The notes below the pieces were generated by a model that was given only the letters and a program-made list of their open reading frames with translations, was not told where the DNA came from and made no database searches. This document shows positions 15,609 to 24,096 of a stretch of 64,000 bases of DNA, piece after piece. How positions within the stretch are numbered: position 1 is the stretch's first letter; the number at the start of each line of letters is the position of its first letter. A program made the translations under genes and the position numbers. Source of the DNA: Streptomyces caniscabiei (GTDB lineage Bacteria > Actinomycetota > Actinomycetes > Streptomycetales > Streptomycetaceae); the NCBI RefSeq assembly GCF_014930365.1, contig NZ_JABXWI010000005.1:1-64000 (forward strand). Direction: 5' to 3'.

Positions 15609-17558
15609 ATGAGCGACCGGAATGCCGACCGTGTCGGCCGCGTGCCGTGGGGCGAGGTGGTGGTCTCCGCGATCGCCGCCGTGAGCTGGGCGTTGATCGG
15701 CATGGCGGGTGTGGCCGCGCTCGGTCTGCATCTGCTGGAGGCCGACACCGCGGGCGAACTCGGGCCCATGACGGCGGCTGTAGTGGCGCTCGGGGCGGGT
15801 GGGTCGGTGACTCCGTCGGGCGATGTGTCCGTGATGGGCCTGGAAGGGGCCGAGGCGACCACCGCCATCGAGATCACGCCACTGGGTGTCAGCCTCGTGG
15901 GTGCGCTCCTGCTGGCCTGGTTCTTCCTGCGCTCCTTGCGCGGCGCGGGAGTTGTCGTGCGGCCCGGGGAACTCCTCGCGCGCGCGGGCTCGGTGCTCGT
16001 GCTGTTCGTGGCGGCGATGGGCGGGCTGTCCTGGGCGGGGAACGCCGTGGTCACCCTCGACGGCGGCTCACTCGGCATCGAGGAGCGGTTGCCGGGCGGC
16101 GGCGACCTCGGGGACGTCGAGATCCCCGGGCTCGGCGACCTCGGCGGCGGTCTGCTGCCGGACCGGCTGGGCGACCTCGCCGACGCCGACGCCCGGGTCG
16201 GCTTCACCGTCGACGCCGTGCCGACCGTGCTCGGCGGCCTGACCTGGTGCCTCGGCGTGCTGCTCATCGCCCTGCTGGCCTCGCGCCGCGCTCCCCTGCC
16301 GCCCGGATTCGAGGCGGTGCACCGGGTCGTACGGCCGGCCGTGTCCGCGATGGTCACCGTGCTTCTGGTGGCGGTCCTGGCCGGGCTCGCGGCGGCCGTG
16401 TACGCGGCGATCGGCGACCCGAACCCCCGGCGGATCGCCGGCGCGGCCCTCCTCGGCGCGCCGAACGGGGTCTGGCTGGGCGTCCCCCTCGGCCTCCTCG
16501 TCCCCTGGGACGGCAGGGCGACCGGGGCGCTGGCCGACCTCCTGCCCGACCCGCTCGACGAACTGCTGCGCGTCGACGCGGGCGAGTCCGTCACGCTGGG
16601 CCGCCTGGCCGAACTCGACGACCGCGTCTGGCTGTTGGGCCTCGCCGCCGCGCTGATGATGCTGTACGCGGGGGTCCTGACCGCCGTGCGTACGCCGTTC
16701 GTACGGGGGTCGGCTGCCGCTGTTGCCGGGGGTGCGTCCGGTGCGGATGTACGGGGCGGGAGCGTGCTCGGCTTCATCGGTCACTGCGCGCTTCGGCTCG
16801 GGCTCGCGACGGCGGTGGCACTGCCGCTGCTCGTGTGGGCGACGGAGGTGTCGGTGGACGCGTCGCTGGCCGTGTTCGGCATCGACGCGTTCGACGCGGG
16901 GGTGGAGCTGCGGGGGCGGGCGGCGACGGCGGCGCTGCTGGGCGCGCTGTGGGGCGCGGGGGCGGGGGCGGCCGGGGCACTGCTGGCCTGCGCGACACGG
17001 GCGGCCGGGCTGCGGGCGTCGCCGGCGGCGCGGGGGGACGGGGGTGGCCGCGGGACGCCGGCGCCCCCCGCGCCCCACGAGGCGGCGCCCACCGGGCCGT
17101 ACACACCGCACACGCCGTACCGGCCGCCGAACCCGGACACGAATCCGTATCTGCGACTGCCGGGGGCTGATGAGTTGCGGGGGATTCGGGGGGCGCAGGG
17201 GGCGCGGGGGGCTGGGGGGTCAGGAGCAGCTGGGGGATCTGGAGGGGCCGGGCCCGGTGGAGGGGCTGGGCGAGGTGGAGGTGGGTCTGGGGCGTCCGGC
17301 GGCTCCAGCGGCCAGGGGGCGCAGGGGGTGCCTGATGTGTATGGGGCGCCGACGGTGGTGCGGCGGTTCACGCAGCCGCCTCGGCGACCGGGGCAACGGC
17401 CGGGGACGGGGGCGGGCTCGGGCTCGGGGGCTGGATCAGGAGGGTCGGGGGCAGGGTCGGGGGCTGGCGCCTGGCCCTCACCGCCGCCGCCACCGGAGGA
17501 GAGGCCACCGCCGCCACCGCCTCCTCCCCCGCCGCCACGGGGGCCGCGAGGGCGGTGA
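15609..17558 (+). CDS. Streptophobe-family membrane protein
   Basis: 649 aa. Several hydrophobic segments lie between about residues 13 and 480 (for example SAIAAVSWALIGMAGVAALG, LLLAWFFLRSL, SVLVLFVAAMGGLSWAG, LGVLLIALLA and VLLVAVLAGLAAAVYAA). The last 140 residues are cytosolic-looking low complexity rich in Gly, Ser and Pro, ending in poly-Pro. This matches the Streptomyces-specific streptophobe group, whose function is unknown. The ATG (MSDRNADRVGRV) opens the conserved region. It diverges from the FHA-ABC gene; the 229-bp gap could hold both promoters. Confidence 0.85.
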   Translation: MSDRNADRVGRVPWGEVVVSAIAAVSWALIGMAGVAALGLHLLEADTAGELGPMTAAVVALGAGGSVTPSGDVSVMGLEGAEATTAIEITPLGVSLVGALLLAWFFLRSLRGAGVVVRPGELLARAGSVLVLFVAAMGGLSWAGNAVVTLDGGSLGIEERLPGGGDLGDVEIPGLGDLGGGLLPDRLGDLADADARVGFTVDAVPTVLGGLTWCLGVLLIALLASRRAPLPPGFEAVHRVVRPAVSAMVTVLLVAVLAGLAAAVYAAIGDPNPRRIAGAALLGAPNGVWLGVPLGLLVPWDGRATGALADLLPDPLDELLRVDAGESVTLGRLAELDDRVWLLGLAAALMMLYAGVLTAVRTPFVRGSAAAVAGGASGADVRGGSVLGFIGHCALRLGLATAVALPLLVWATEVSVDASLAVFGIDAFDAGVELRGRAATAALLGALWGAGAGAAGALLACATRAAGLRASPAARGDGGGRGTPAPPAPHEAAPTGPYTPHTPYRPPNPDTNPYLRLPGADELRGIRGAQGARGAGGSGAAGGSGGAGPGGGAGRGGGGSGASGGSSGQGAQGVPDVYGAPTVVRRFTQPPRRPGQRPGTGAGSGSGAGSGGSGAGSGAGAWPSPPPPPEERPPPPPPPPPPPRGPRGR

Positions 17559-17780
17559 GGGGCGCCGAGGGGGCGACGTCGGTCGAGCCGCCCAGGCAGG
17601 GCGTAGGGCGCCGTAGGGAGGCTTCTCAGGGCCGGTGGTGAGGCCCAGTGGGGCATCTCTCGGGCCCGGTGGTGGAGACCGAGGGCTGCTTGACGGGGCC
17701 GGTGGTGCCAGCCCGGAGGCCGGCCTCAGGGGCCGGTGGTGGAGCCCGCAGGCCGGCCTCTGAAGCCCCGCCGATCAGAC

Positions 17781-17805
17781 CGGCCCCCTCGATGCGAGGG
17801 GGCCG
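17781..17805. terminator. Hairpin in the streptophobe-serB gap
   Basis: Perfect 10-bp stem (CGGCCCCCTC / GAGGGGGCCG) with a 5-nt loop. It may terminate the streptophobe transcript, about 220 bp after its stop codon. Confidence 0.5.
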
Positions 17806-18091
17806 AGCCGCGCCAGGTCAGCGCCGAGCCATGAGTGGCCCACCCGAATGGCGCTCTCGGGCCGAAGCGGGGCCCACCCGGGCCGGCCCCCGCGCTGCGG
17901 CGCCGACCTCCGGGCACGGTCTGCGTGCGACGGCGGCGCAGAACTCCCGGCACGGTCCGGGCGCGACGGCGGCGTCCCTCCGCACGCTCTCCGAGGCGTC
18001 GTGCGGCATCCCGGTGGGGTTCGGTCGTCGGTAACCCAGTGTTCTCCGTCCGCTGGGCGGACCTCAGGGGCAAAAGGCACGGGGCGCCGGA

Positions 18092-18097
18092 TACGGT
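18092..18097 (+). promoter_or_regulatory. Candidate serB -10 (leaderless)
   Basis: TACGGT lies 9 nt before the serB ATG, and no Shine-Dalgarno sequence separates them, consistent with transcription starting at or next to the start codon. Confidence 0.4.
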
Positions 18098-18106
18098 TGG
18101 CACATC

Positions 18107-19315
18107 ATGAGCGCTTCGCAGACCTCCTCTGACATCCCCACCCTCCTCGTCAAGATCTTCGGCAAGGACCGGCCGGGGATCACCGCCGGGCTGTTCGACA
18201 CCCTCGCCGCGTACTCCGTCGACGTGGTCGACATCGAGCAGGTCGTCACCCGTGGCCGGATCGTGCTGTGCGCGCTCGTGACCGAGCCGCCCGCCGGGCA
18301 GGAGGGCGACCTGCGGGCGACCGTGCACAGCTGGGCGGAGTCGATGAAGATGCAGGCGGAGATCATCTCCGGCCTGGGCGACAACCGGCCCCGCGGTCTC
18401 GGCCGCTCGCACGTCACCGTGCTGGGCCACCCGCTGACCGCCGAGTCCACCGCCCGTATCGCCGCCCGCATCACGGCCACCGGCGGCAACATCGACCGTA
18501 TCTTCCGGCTCGCCAAGTACCCGGTGACGGCCGTCGAGTTCGCGGTGTCCGGCACGGAGCCGGAGACGCTGCGGACCGCGCTGGTCACCGAGTCGGTGGC
18601 ACTCGGCGTGGACGTCGCCGTGGTCGCGGCGGGGCTGCACCGCCGGGCGCAGCGCCTGGTGGTGATGGACGTGGACTCCACGCTCATCCAGGACGAGGTG
18701 ATCGAGCTCTTCGCCGCCCACGCCGGGTGCGAGAAGGAGGTCGCCGAGGTCACGGAGGCCGCCATGCGCGGGGAGCTGGACTTCGAGCAGTCGCTGCACG
18801 CGCGCGTGGCGCTGCTGGAGGGGCTGGACGCCTCGGTCGTGGAGAAGGTGCGCAGCGAGGTCCGGCTCACGCCGGGCGCGCGCACGCTGATCCGTACGCT
18901 GAAGCGGCTCGGCTTCCAAGTCGGTGTCGTCTCCGGCGGGTTCACCCAGGTCACGGACGACCTGAAGGAGCGGCTGGGCCTCGATTTCGCGCAGGCCAAC
19001 ACCTTGGAGATCGTCGACGGCAAGCTCACCGGCAAGGTCGTGGGCGAGATCGTGGACCGCGCGGGCAAGGCGCGGCTGCTGCGCCGGTTCGCCGCCGAGG
19101 CGGGGGTCCCGCTGGCCCAGACCGTGGCCATCGGCGACGGCGCGAACGATCTCGACATGCTCAACGCGGCCGGTCTGGGCGTCGCCTTCAACGCCAAGCC
19201 GGTCGTCCGCGAGGCCGCTCACACCGCGGTGAACTTCCCCTTCCTCGACACCGTGCTGTACCTCCTCGGGGTGACCCGTGAAGAGGTCGAGGCGGCGGAC
19301 ACGCACGACGAGTAG
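18107..19315 (+). CDS. serB: Phosphoserine phosphatase SerB with two ACT domains
   Basis: 402 aa. Two tandem ACT regulatory domains (about residues 11-80 and 100-170) precede the HAD phosphatase (from about residue 183). The nucleophile motif DVDSTL has Asp188 and Asp190; MRGELDFEQSL, SGGFTQV and IGDGANDLDML follow. It catalyses the last step of serine synthesis, O-phospho-L-serine to L-serine. The ACT-ACT-HAD layout matches mycobacterial SerB2, in which amino acids bind the ACT domains, so serine feedback is likely. The gene is monocistronic and ends in a strong terminator. Confidence 0.96.
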   Translation: MSASQTSSDIPTLLVKIFGKDRPGITAGLFDTLAAYSVDVVDIEQVVTRGRIVLCALVTEPPAGQEGDLRATVHSWAESMKMQAEIISGLGDNRPRGLGRSHVTVLGHPLTAESTARIAARITATGGNIDRIFRLAKYPVTAVEFAVSGTEPETLRTALVTESVALGVDVAVVAAGLHRRAQRLVVMDVDSTLIQDEVIELFAAHAGCEKEVAEVTEAAMRGELDFEQSLHARVALLEGLDASVVEKVRSEVRLTPGARTLIRTLKRLGFQVGVVSGGFTQVTDDLKERLGLDFAQANTLEIVDGKLTGKVVGEIVDRAGKARLLRRFAAEAGVPLAQTVAIGDGANDLDMLNAAGLGVAFNAKPVVREAAHTAVNFPFLDTVLYLLGVTREEVEAADTHDE

Positions 19316-19333
19316 CGGGGCCCGGCACAGCAC

Positions 19334-19366
19334 GAGGGCCCGGCACCGCTGAGGTGCCGGGCCCTC
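19334..19366. terminator. Bidirectional terminator after serB
   Basis: Perfect 14-bp stem (19334-19347 with 19353-19366), 5-nt loop, between the convergent serB and phosphatase genes. Confidence 0.88.
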
Positions 19367-19438
19367 CTCGTGCCGGATACCGGATGCCGGATGCCGGACG
19401 AGAGATGCCGGGTGCCGAGGATCGGCTACGCGGCGGAG

Positions 19439-19957
19439 TTACTCGGTGGGCGCCCAGTAGTCGGCCAGCGTGGTCACGCCCGGCTCCAGGCTCTTCCAGG
19501 CGCCCTCGAAGGTGAGCACGGCGTAGGCGGCGGCCGGGAAGCCGAGGCGGTTCATGCGCTCGCGGGCGTCGCCCTCGGAGCTGCCGGCGAGGATGTCGGC
19601 GAGAGCCTGGACCCCGGGGTTGTGGCCGATCAGCACGACGTTCTGCACGTCGTCCGGGGTTTCGTTGAGCAGGGCGATCAGCTCGCCGGGCGAGGCCTCG
19701 TAGATCCGCTCCTCGTAGACCGTTTTCGGTCGCTCGGGGAGTTCGTGGACGGCCAGCTTCCAGGTCTCGCGGGTCCTGACGGCGGTCGAGCAGAGGGCAA
19801 GGTCGAAGGGGATTCCGGAGTCGGCCAGCTTGCGCCCGGCGACGGCGGCGTCCATGCGGCCCCGGTCGGCGAGCGGCCGCTCATGGTCGGAAACTTGGGG
19901 CCAATCGGCCTTAGCGTGCCGGAAGAGGACAATCCTGCGGGATTCTGCGACGCTCAT
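19439..19957 (-). CDS. SixA-type histidine phosphatase
   Basis: 172 aa. The RHA variant of the histidine-phosphatase motif (LFRHAKADWP, Arg13-His14) opens the protein. STAVRTRETW supplies the second Arg and IGHNPGVQAL the second catalytic His. These features and the small size point to the SixA branch, which dephosphorylates phosphohistidine on signalling or phosphotransfer proteins. The target here is unknown. The ATG (MSVAESRRIVLFRH) is chosen because the fold begins five residues later; a longer start would add an Arg-rich tail with no conserved feature. It converges on serB. Confidence 0.9.
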   Translation of the reverse strand: MSVAESRRIVLFRHAKADWPQVSDHERPLADRGRMDAAVAGRKLADSGIPFDLALCSTAVRTRETWKLAVHELPERPKTVYEERIYEASPGELIALLNETPDDVQNVVLIGHNPGVQALADILAGSSEGDARERMNRLGFPAAAYAVLTFEGAWKSLEPGVTTLADYWAPTE

Positions 19958-20054
19958 GCGTCCCAGCTTCGCACGAAACAGGCCACGGGGCGCAGGGAGT
20001 TGAAGTGCGGATACCCGAGACCGGTACATGTGCTTCCGGTGTGCCGGGCGCTCG

Positions 20055-20270
20055 TCACGGTGTGTGGCTCGCCAGGGCGTGCCGTATGCGCTCCACGAGG
20101 TCGGCGATCACGGGGTCGCCACTCGCGGCCTGGGCCTGCGCGGGGTCGGAGATCAGCAGCAGGAGCATGACGAAACCTACGGCGGGCAGGGCGATCGCCC
20201 ACCAGGGCAGCCGGACGACGACGGCGCTCGTGGTCGCCGGGTGGGGTCGGGGGTGCGTACGGGCCGACAT
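20055..20270 (-). CDS. Small single-pass membrane protein
   Basis: 71 aa. A Pro/His-rich N-terminus (about 20 residues) is followed by one hydrophobic segment (WWAIALPAVGFVMLLLLI, about residues 22-40) and a short amphipathic tail (VIADLVERIRHALASH). No family is recognised. GGAGG 5 nt before the ATG strongly supports translation. It lies upstream of the SixA-type gene on the same strand with an approximately 100-bp gap. Confidence 0.75.
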   Translation of the reverse strand: MSARTHPRPHPATTSAVVVRLPWWAIALPAVGFVMLLLLISDPAQAQAASGDPVIADLVERIRHALASHTP

Positions 20271-20448
20271 GCCGCCTCCGTGGTCTGCGAGTCCTCGTGG
20301 CCCGGTCCTCCGTGGGCCCTCGCGGGTCCCCTGCGGCCACATCTCGACGTTACGGAACGCGGGCGGTCCGACCCATCCGGTGATCCACCCACTTCACCCT
20401 GAGACTCGCCCCCTAGGGGACGGGGGGTTTTCCCCACCCCCCGGGCGG

Positions 20449-20565
20449 TCACGGTGAGGCGATGGCCGCGATGATCCCGATGACGACGAAGATGGCGAGG
20501 AACGAGCCGAAGACCACGAGCATCTTCTTCTGGCCGTTCTGGGGGTTCGGGTCGAGCACTGGCAT
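20449..20565 (-). CDS. SGM_5486-family transporter-associated micro-protein
   Basis: 38 aa, reading MPVLDPNPQNGQKKMLVVFG and then a single membrane helix (SFLAIFVVIGIIAAIASP). The LDPNPQNGQKKML motif is conserved in my memory of Streptomyces micro-proteins encoded next to MFS exporters, and here the MFS gene lies 50 bp upstream on the same strand. A role as a small subunit or stabiliser of the exporter is inference. The start codon is ATG. Confidence 0.8.
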   Translation of the reverse strand: MPVLDPNPQNGQKKMLVVFGSFLAIFVVIGIIAAIASP

Positions 20566-20615
20566 GCGCCCAGTCTCGCACCCCGGGACCCCCGTCGGGC
20601 CGCCGGGGGTGCGCC

Positions 20616-22016
20616 TCAGCGGGCCGCCTCGTCCTCCACGACCCGGTCACGGCCCGCGAGGACGCCCGCGACGATCTGCGGGAGCATCAGCGCGGCCATG
20701 AGGGCGAGGGGCAGGCCCCAGCCGCCGCTGTGCTGGTACAGGACGCCGACGACGAGCGGGCCCGGGATCGAGATCAGATAACCCGTGCTCTGCGCGAAGG
20801 CGGACAGCTGGACCACGCCCGCGCCGGTCCTGGCCCGCATGCCGACCAGGGTGAGCGCCAGCGGGAAGGAGCAGTTGGACACACCGATCAGCAGCGCCCA
20901 CGCCCAGGCGCCCTGGGCCGGGGCGAGGTGGAGGCCGCCGTACCCGAGGAGGCCGCAGACGCCCAGGGCGACGACGATCGGCCCCTGGTGGGGCAGGCGG
21001 GTGGCGAGCCGGGGGATCACGAAGGCCAGGGGCACCCCCATGACCATGGTGAGGGCCAGCAGCAGCCCAGCCGTACCCGCGGGGACCCCGGCGTCCCGGA
21101 AGATCTGCGCCATCCACCCCATGGTGATGTAGGCGGCGGTCGCCTGGAGGCCGAAGAAGACGGCGAGCGCCCAGGCCGTACGGCTCCGGGTGATCCGCAG
21201 GGCGGCTGCCGCCTCGCGCCCGGCCCCCGACGCTCCCCCGGCACCGCCCACCGACCCCGACGCTCCCCCGGCACCGCCCACCGACCCCGACGCTCCCCGG
21301 GGACCGTGTGCCGCCCCCGACGCTCCCCGGGGGTTCTCCGCCGAGCGCGCGTCCCGGGCCCGCAGCAGCGGGAGCCACGGGACGACGGCCGCCGTCGCGA
21401 GGAGCGCCCAGACGGCCAGCCCGGTCCGCCAACTCCCGCCCAGCGCCGAGGTCATGGGCACGGTGACGGCCGCGGCGGTCGAGGTGCCGAGGGCCAGGGC
21501 CATGGAGTAGAGGCCCGTCATGGAGCCGACGCGGTCGGGGAACCAGCGCTTGACGATGACCGGCATCAGGACGTTGCTGACGGCGATGCCCATCAGGGCG
21601 AGGGCGCTCGCGGCCACGAATCCGGCCGTGCCGCCCGCGTACGGCCGTATCAGCAGGCCGGCGGCGATCGCGGCCATGCCCGCGCAGACCACGGCGGCCG
21701 GACCGAACCGGCGGGCGAGCCGGGGCGCCATGACGCCGAAGAGGGCGAAGCAGAGCGGCGGTACGGAGGTGAGGAGCCCGGCGACGCTGCCGCTCATACC
21801 GAGTCCGGTGCGCACCTCTTCGAGGAGGGCGCCGAGGCTGGTGATGGCGGGACGCAGGTTCAGGGCCGTCAGGACGATGCCGACGACCACGAGACGGATC
21901 GTCCACGCGCGCGTGGCGGGCGCCGGGGGTTCGGACCCGGCCCGGTCGGACCCGGGTGCTTCGGACGGTGCCCGGCCCGGTGCGGATGTCGTCGTCGCGG
22001 TCTCCTGGCTCACCAT
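20616..22016 (-). CDS. MFS transporter (CynX/NimT-like)
   Basis: About 466 aa with 12 predicted membrane segments. Early motifs LNLRPAITSLGALLEEV and LTSVPPLCFALFGVMAPRLARRFG fit the cyanate/2-nitroimidazole (CynX/NimT) MFS family. The central cytoplasmic loop carries an expanded Gly/Ala/Ser repeat encoded by 30-bp tandem units. The start is uncertain: ATGs at 22028, 22025 and 22016 are all in frame; the last has a weak GGG upstream and is used here. The divergent FadR-type regulator and a shared operator suggest repression. The substrate is unknown. The 38-aa micro-protein gene follows downstream. Confidence 0.88.
   Translation of the reverse strand: MVSQETATTTSAPGRAPSEAPGSDRAGSEPPAPATRAWTIRLVVVGIVLTALNLRPAITSLGALLEEVRTGLGMSGSVAGLLTSVPPLCFALFGVMAPRLARRFGPAAVVCAGMAAIAAGLLIRPYAGGTAGFVAASALALMGIAVSNVLMPVIVKRWFPDRVGSMTGLYSMALALGTSTAAAVTVPMTSALGGSWRTGLAVWALLATAAVVPWLPLLRARDARSAENPRGASGAAHGPRGASGSVGGAGGASGSVGGAGGASGAGREAAAALRITRSRTAWALAVFFGLQATAAYITMGWMAQIFRDAGVPAGTAGLLLALTMVMGVPLAFVIPRLATRLPHQGPIVVALGVCGLLGYGGLHLAPAQGAWAWALLIGVSNCSFPLALTLVGMRARTGAGVVQLSAFAQSTGYLISIPGPLVVGVLYQHSGGWGLPLALMAALMLPQIVAGVLAGRDRVVEDEAAR
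21231..21340 (-). repeat. 30-bp in-frame tandem repeat in the MFS central loop
   Basis: Two identical 30-bp units (21231-21260, 21261-21290) are followed by a diverged third and a partial fourth. Each encodes about ten residues of the type GGASGSVGGA in the loop between the two MFS halves. The length is a multiple of three, so copy-number changes keep the frame. Confidence 0.9.
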
Positions 22017-22030
22017 GACACCCATCATAG

Positions 22031-22045
22031 AATCATAGGATGATT
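22031..22045. promoter_or_regulatory. GntR/FadR-type operator in the divergent promoter
   Basis: AATCATAGGATGATT is a 6-bp perfect inverted repeat with a 3-bp centre, the shape typical of FadR-subfamily operators. It overlaps TAGGAT (plus strand, 22036-22041), a likely -10 for the regulator gene, and TATGAT hexamers on the minus strand (22032-22037, 22024-22029), likely -10s for the MFS gene. Binding could shut both genes. Confidence 0.65.
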
Positions 22046-22098
22046 GGTTGTCCATGGCCCGACCGCACCCGGTCGGTCACTTCGTGCGAAGGTGTGCC

Positions 22099-22794
22099 AT
22101 GCCGTTGAGCCATCCCCGTCGATCGGCGCTGTCCGAGCAGGTCATCGCCGCGCTGCGGAACCAGATCACCTCGGGCGAGTGGCCGGTCGGCTCCCGCATC
22201 CCCACCGAGCCCGAGCTGGTCGAGGAGCTGGGCGTCGCCCGGAACACGGTCCGTGAGGCCGTCCGCGCGCTCGCGCACAACGGCCTTCTGGACATCCGCC
22301 AGGGCTCCGGCACCTACGTCGTCGCGACCAGCGAGCTCGCGGGCGTGATGCACCGCCGCTTCGCCGACGCCGACCCGGGCCACATCGCCGAACTACGCTC
22401 CGCCCTGGAGTCGAGCGCCGCGAAGCTGGCGGCCGAGCGGCGCACCGAGAAGGACCTCAAGCAGTTGGACGCGCTGCTGGCGCGCCGCGAGGAGGCCTGG
22501 GCCTCGGGCGGCGCGGAGGCCTTCGTGACCGCCGACGCGACCTTCCACATGGCGGTCGTGGCCGCGTCCCACAACGACGTCGTGACGACGGTCTACGCCG
22601 ACCTGGGCGAGGTCCTGCGGGACTGGCTCCGCGGTGACGTGGGCGAGGAGCTGACCCCGGAGACGTACATGGACCACGCCCGGCTGGTGGACGCGATCCG
22701 CGCGGGCGACGCGGAGACCGCCGCGGCAGAGGCGGCCGGCTATCCGTTCCACTGCCGTCCCGGCCGGGTCAGCCCTCCCCCCGCTGGTGGCTGA
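22099..22794 (+). CDS. FadR-subfamily GntR transcriptional regulator
   Basis: 231 aa. The winged HTH spans about residues 5-75 (LSEQVIAALRNQITSGEWPVGSRIPTE, VARNTVREAVRAL, DIRQGSGTYV). It is followed by an all-helical FCD ligand domain (about 85-222). Candidate metal/ligand residues lie in DATFHMAVVAASHN and DHARLVDAIRAGD. It probably senses a small acid and represses the divergent MFS exporter and itself through the AATCAT/ATGATT operator. The ATG with GAAGG upstream is used; an alternative ATG at 22054 would add 15 residues. Its 3' end overlaps the convergent secreted-protein gene by 26 bp. Confidence 0.92.
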   Translation: MPLSHPRRSALSEQVIAALRNQITSGEWPVGSRIPTEPELVEELGVARNTVREAVRALAHNGLLDIRQGSGTYVVATSELAGVMHRRFADADPGHIAELRSALESSAAKLAAERRTEKDLKQLDALLARREEAWASGGAEAFVTADATFHMAVVAASHNDVVTTVYADLGEVLRDWLRGDVGEELTPETYMDHARLVDAIRAGDAETAAAEAAGYPFHCRPGRVSPPPAGG

Positions 22795-23143
22795 ACCACA
22801 CCGAGCCGACTTCCTTCCAGCAGCGCCCGGTGAGCCGTACCGTGCGCGCGGGACCGGCCTCGACCGCGGCGCTGTCGCTGTCGATGTCCCACCACCGGGC
22901 GCACTCGATGTGCAGCCGGACGTGGTCGACGGCCGCGTGGGGGTTGAAGCAGTACCCGACGACCTGGGAACCGGTGACGGTGCTGCGGCAGGCCGCCCCG
23001 AACGCGTCGGGCTTGTCGTCCGCCCCTACGCGCGCGGGTGACTTCCCGGTCTCCACGCGCGCGTACGGTGCCGATTCGGACGGAAGAGTGAGGACGAGAA
23101 CCAGGGCGACGACAGCTGGGGCGATGCTGCGGAGGATGCGCAC
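22769..23143 (-). CDS. Small secreted protein of unknown function
   Basis: 124 aa from a GTG with GGAGG about 8 nt upstream. A signal peptide (RILRSIAPAVVALVLVLTLPSESA) is followed by a mature domain with three Cys residues (ACRST, GYCFNP and GRCWKE, plus IECARW). The arrangement suggests a disulphide-stabilised beta fold secreted to the cell surface or medium. No family is recognised. It overlaps the 3' end of the convergent GntR gene by 26 bp. Codon use is like its neighbours. Confidence 0.75.
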   Translation of the reverse strand: MRILRSIAPAVVALVLVLTLPSESAPYARVETGKSPARVGADDKPDAFGAACRSTVTGSQVVGYCFNPHAAVDHVRLHIECARWWDIDSDSAAVEAGPARTVRLTGRCWKEVGSVWFSHQRGEG

Positions 23144-23323
23144 AAGGGGGACCTCCTCGGCCGAGTGGCTGAGCGGTGTACGTCCAGCGTGCGCGGCACC
23201 GGCCTCCGGCGGCCCGCCGGATGAGCCGAACGAGTGATGATCCCGGCGGACAGGAGTACGGCGAGGGCGCGCACCCGAATGGATGCGCGTCCTCGAACCG
23301 TGGCAGAGCCCTGTGGGTGACGC

Positions 23324-24091
23324 TCACGCGCCGATCGCGTGCAGCCCGCCGTCCACGTGGATGATCTCGCCGGTGGTCTTGGGGAACCAGTCGCTGAGCA
23401 GCGCGACGACACCACGGCCGGCCGGCTCGGGGTCCTTGAGGTCCCACTCCAGCGGCGAACGGTCGTCCCACACGGCGGCCAGCTCGCCGAAGCCCGGGAT
23501 GGACTTGGCGGCCATGGAGGCGAGAGGGCCGGCGGAGACGAGGTTGCAGCGGATGTTCTGCTTGCCCAGGTCGCGAGCGACGTAACGGCTGGTGGCCTCC
23601 AGGGCGGCCTTGGCCGGACCCATCCAGTCGTACTGCGGCCAGGCGAACTTCGCGTCGAAGGTCAGACCGACGACCGAGCCGCCGTTCTGCATCAGCGGCA
23701 GGCAGGCCATGGTCAGCGACTTCAGGGAGTACGCCGAGACGTGCATGGCCGTGGCGACCGACTCGAACGGCGTGTTCAGGAAGTTGCCGCCGAGGGCGTC
23801 CTGCGGGGCGAAGCCGATGGAGTGGACGACGCCGTCCAGGCCGCCCAGCTCCTGGCCGACGATGTCGGCCAGGCGCCCGAGGTGCTCGTCGTTGGTGACG
23901 TCGAGCTCGATGACCTTGGTGGGCTTGGGGAGCTTCTTGGCGATGCGCTCGGTCAGCGTGGGCCGGGGGAAGGCCGTGAGGATGATCTCGGCGCCCTGCT
24001 CCTGGGCCAGCTTGGCGGTGTGGAAGGCGATGGAGGACTCCATCAGCACACCGGTGATCAGGACGCGCTTGCCCTCGAGGATTCCGCTCAT
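23324..24091 (-). CDS. fabI: Enoyl-[acyl-carrier-protein] reductase FabI/InhA type
   Basis: 255 aa. The N-terminal NADH-binding segment (LITGVLMESSIAFHTAKLAQEQGAE) has the SI(A) form typical of FabI/InhA rather than the classical SDR GxxxGxG. The active site is YDWMGPAK, with Tyr and Lys six residues apart as in InhA. It performs the last reduction of each fatty-acid elongation cycle. It lies 5 bp downstream of fabG on the same strand, so the two reductases are cotranscribed and probably translationally coupled. The start is ATG (MSGILEGKRVLITG). Confidence 0.96.
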   Translation of the reverse strand: MSGILEGKRVLITGVLMESSIAFHTAKLAQEQGAEIILTAFPRPTLTERIAKKLPKPTKVIELDVTNDEHLGRLADIVGQELGGLDGVVHSIGFAPQDALGGNFLNTPFESVATAMHVSAYSLKSLTMACLPLMQNGGSVVGLTFDAKFAWPQYDWMGPAKAALEATSRYVARDLGKQNIRCNLVSAGPLASMAAKSIPGFGELAAVWDDRSPLEWDLKDPEPAGRGVVALLSDWFPKTTGEIIHVDGGLHAIGA

Positions 24092-24096
24092 GGTGA

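Larger units (their letters stand above)
17559..18106. other. 548-bp non-coding region upstream of serB
   Basis: No convincing gene is present; open frames here lack domain or codon support. The first 200 bp carry imperfect repeats of a GGGGCCGGTGGTG motif and then the hairpin listed below. A degenerate direct repeat of about 30 bp (near 17914-17945 and 17949-17980, sharing GCACGGTC and GCGACGGCGGCG) follows. The region looks like a repeat-rich spacer or decayed sequence. serB appears to have its own promoter at the right end. Confidence 0.5.
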
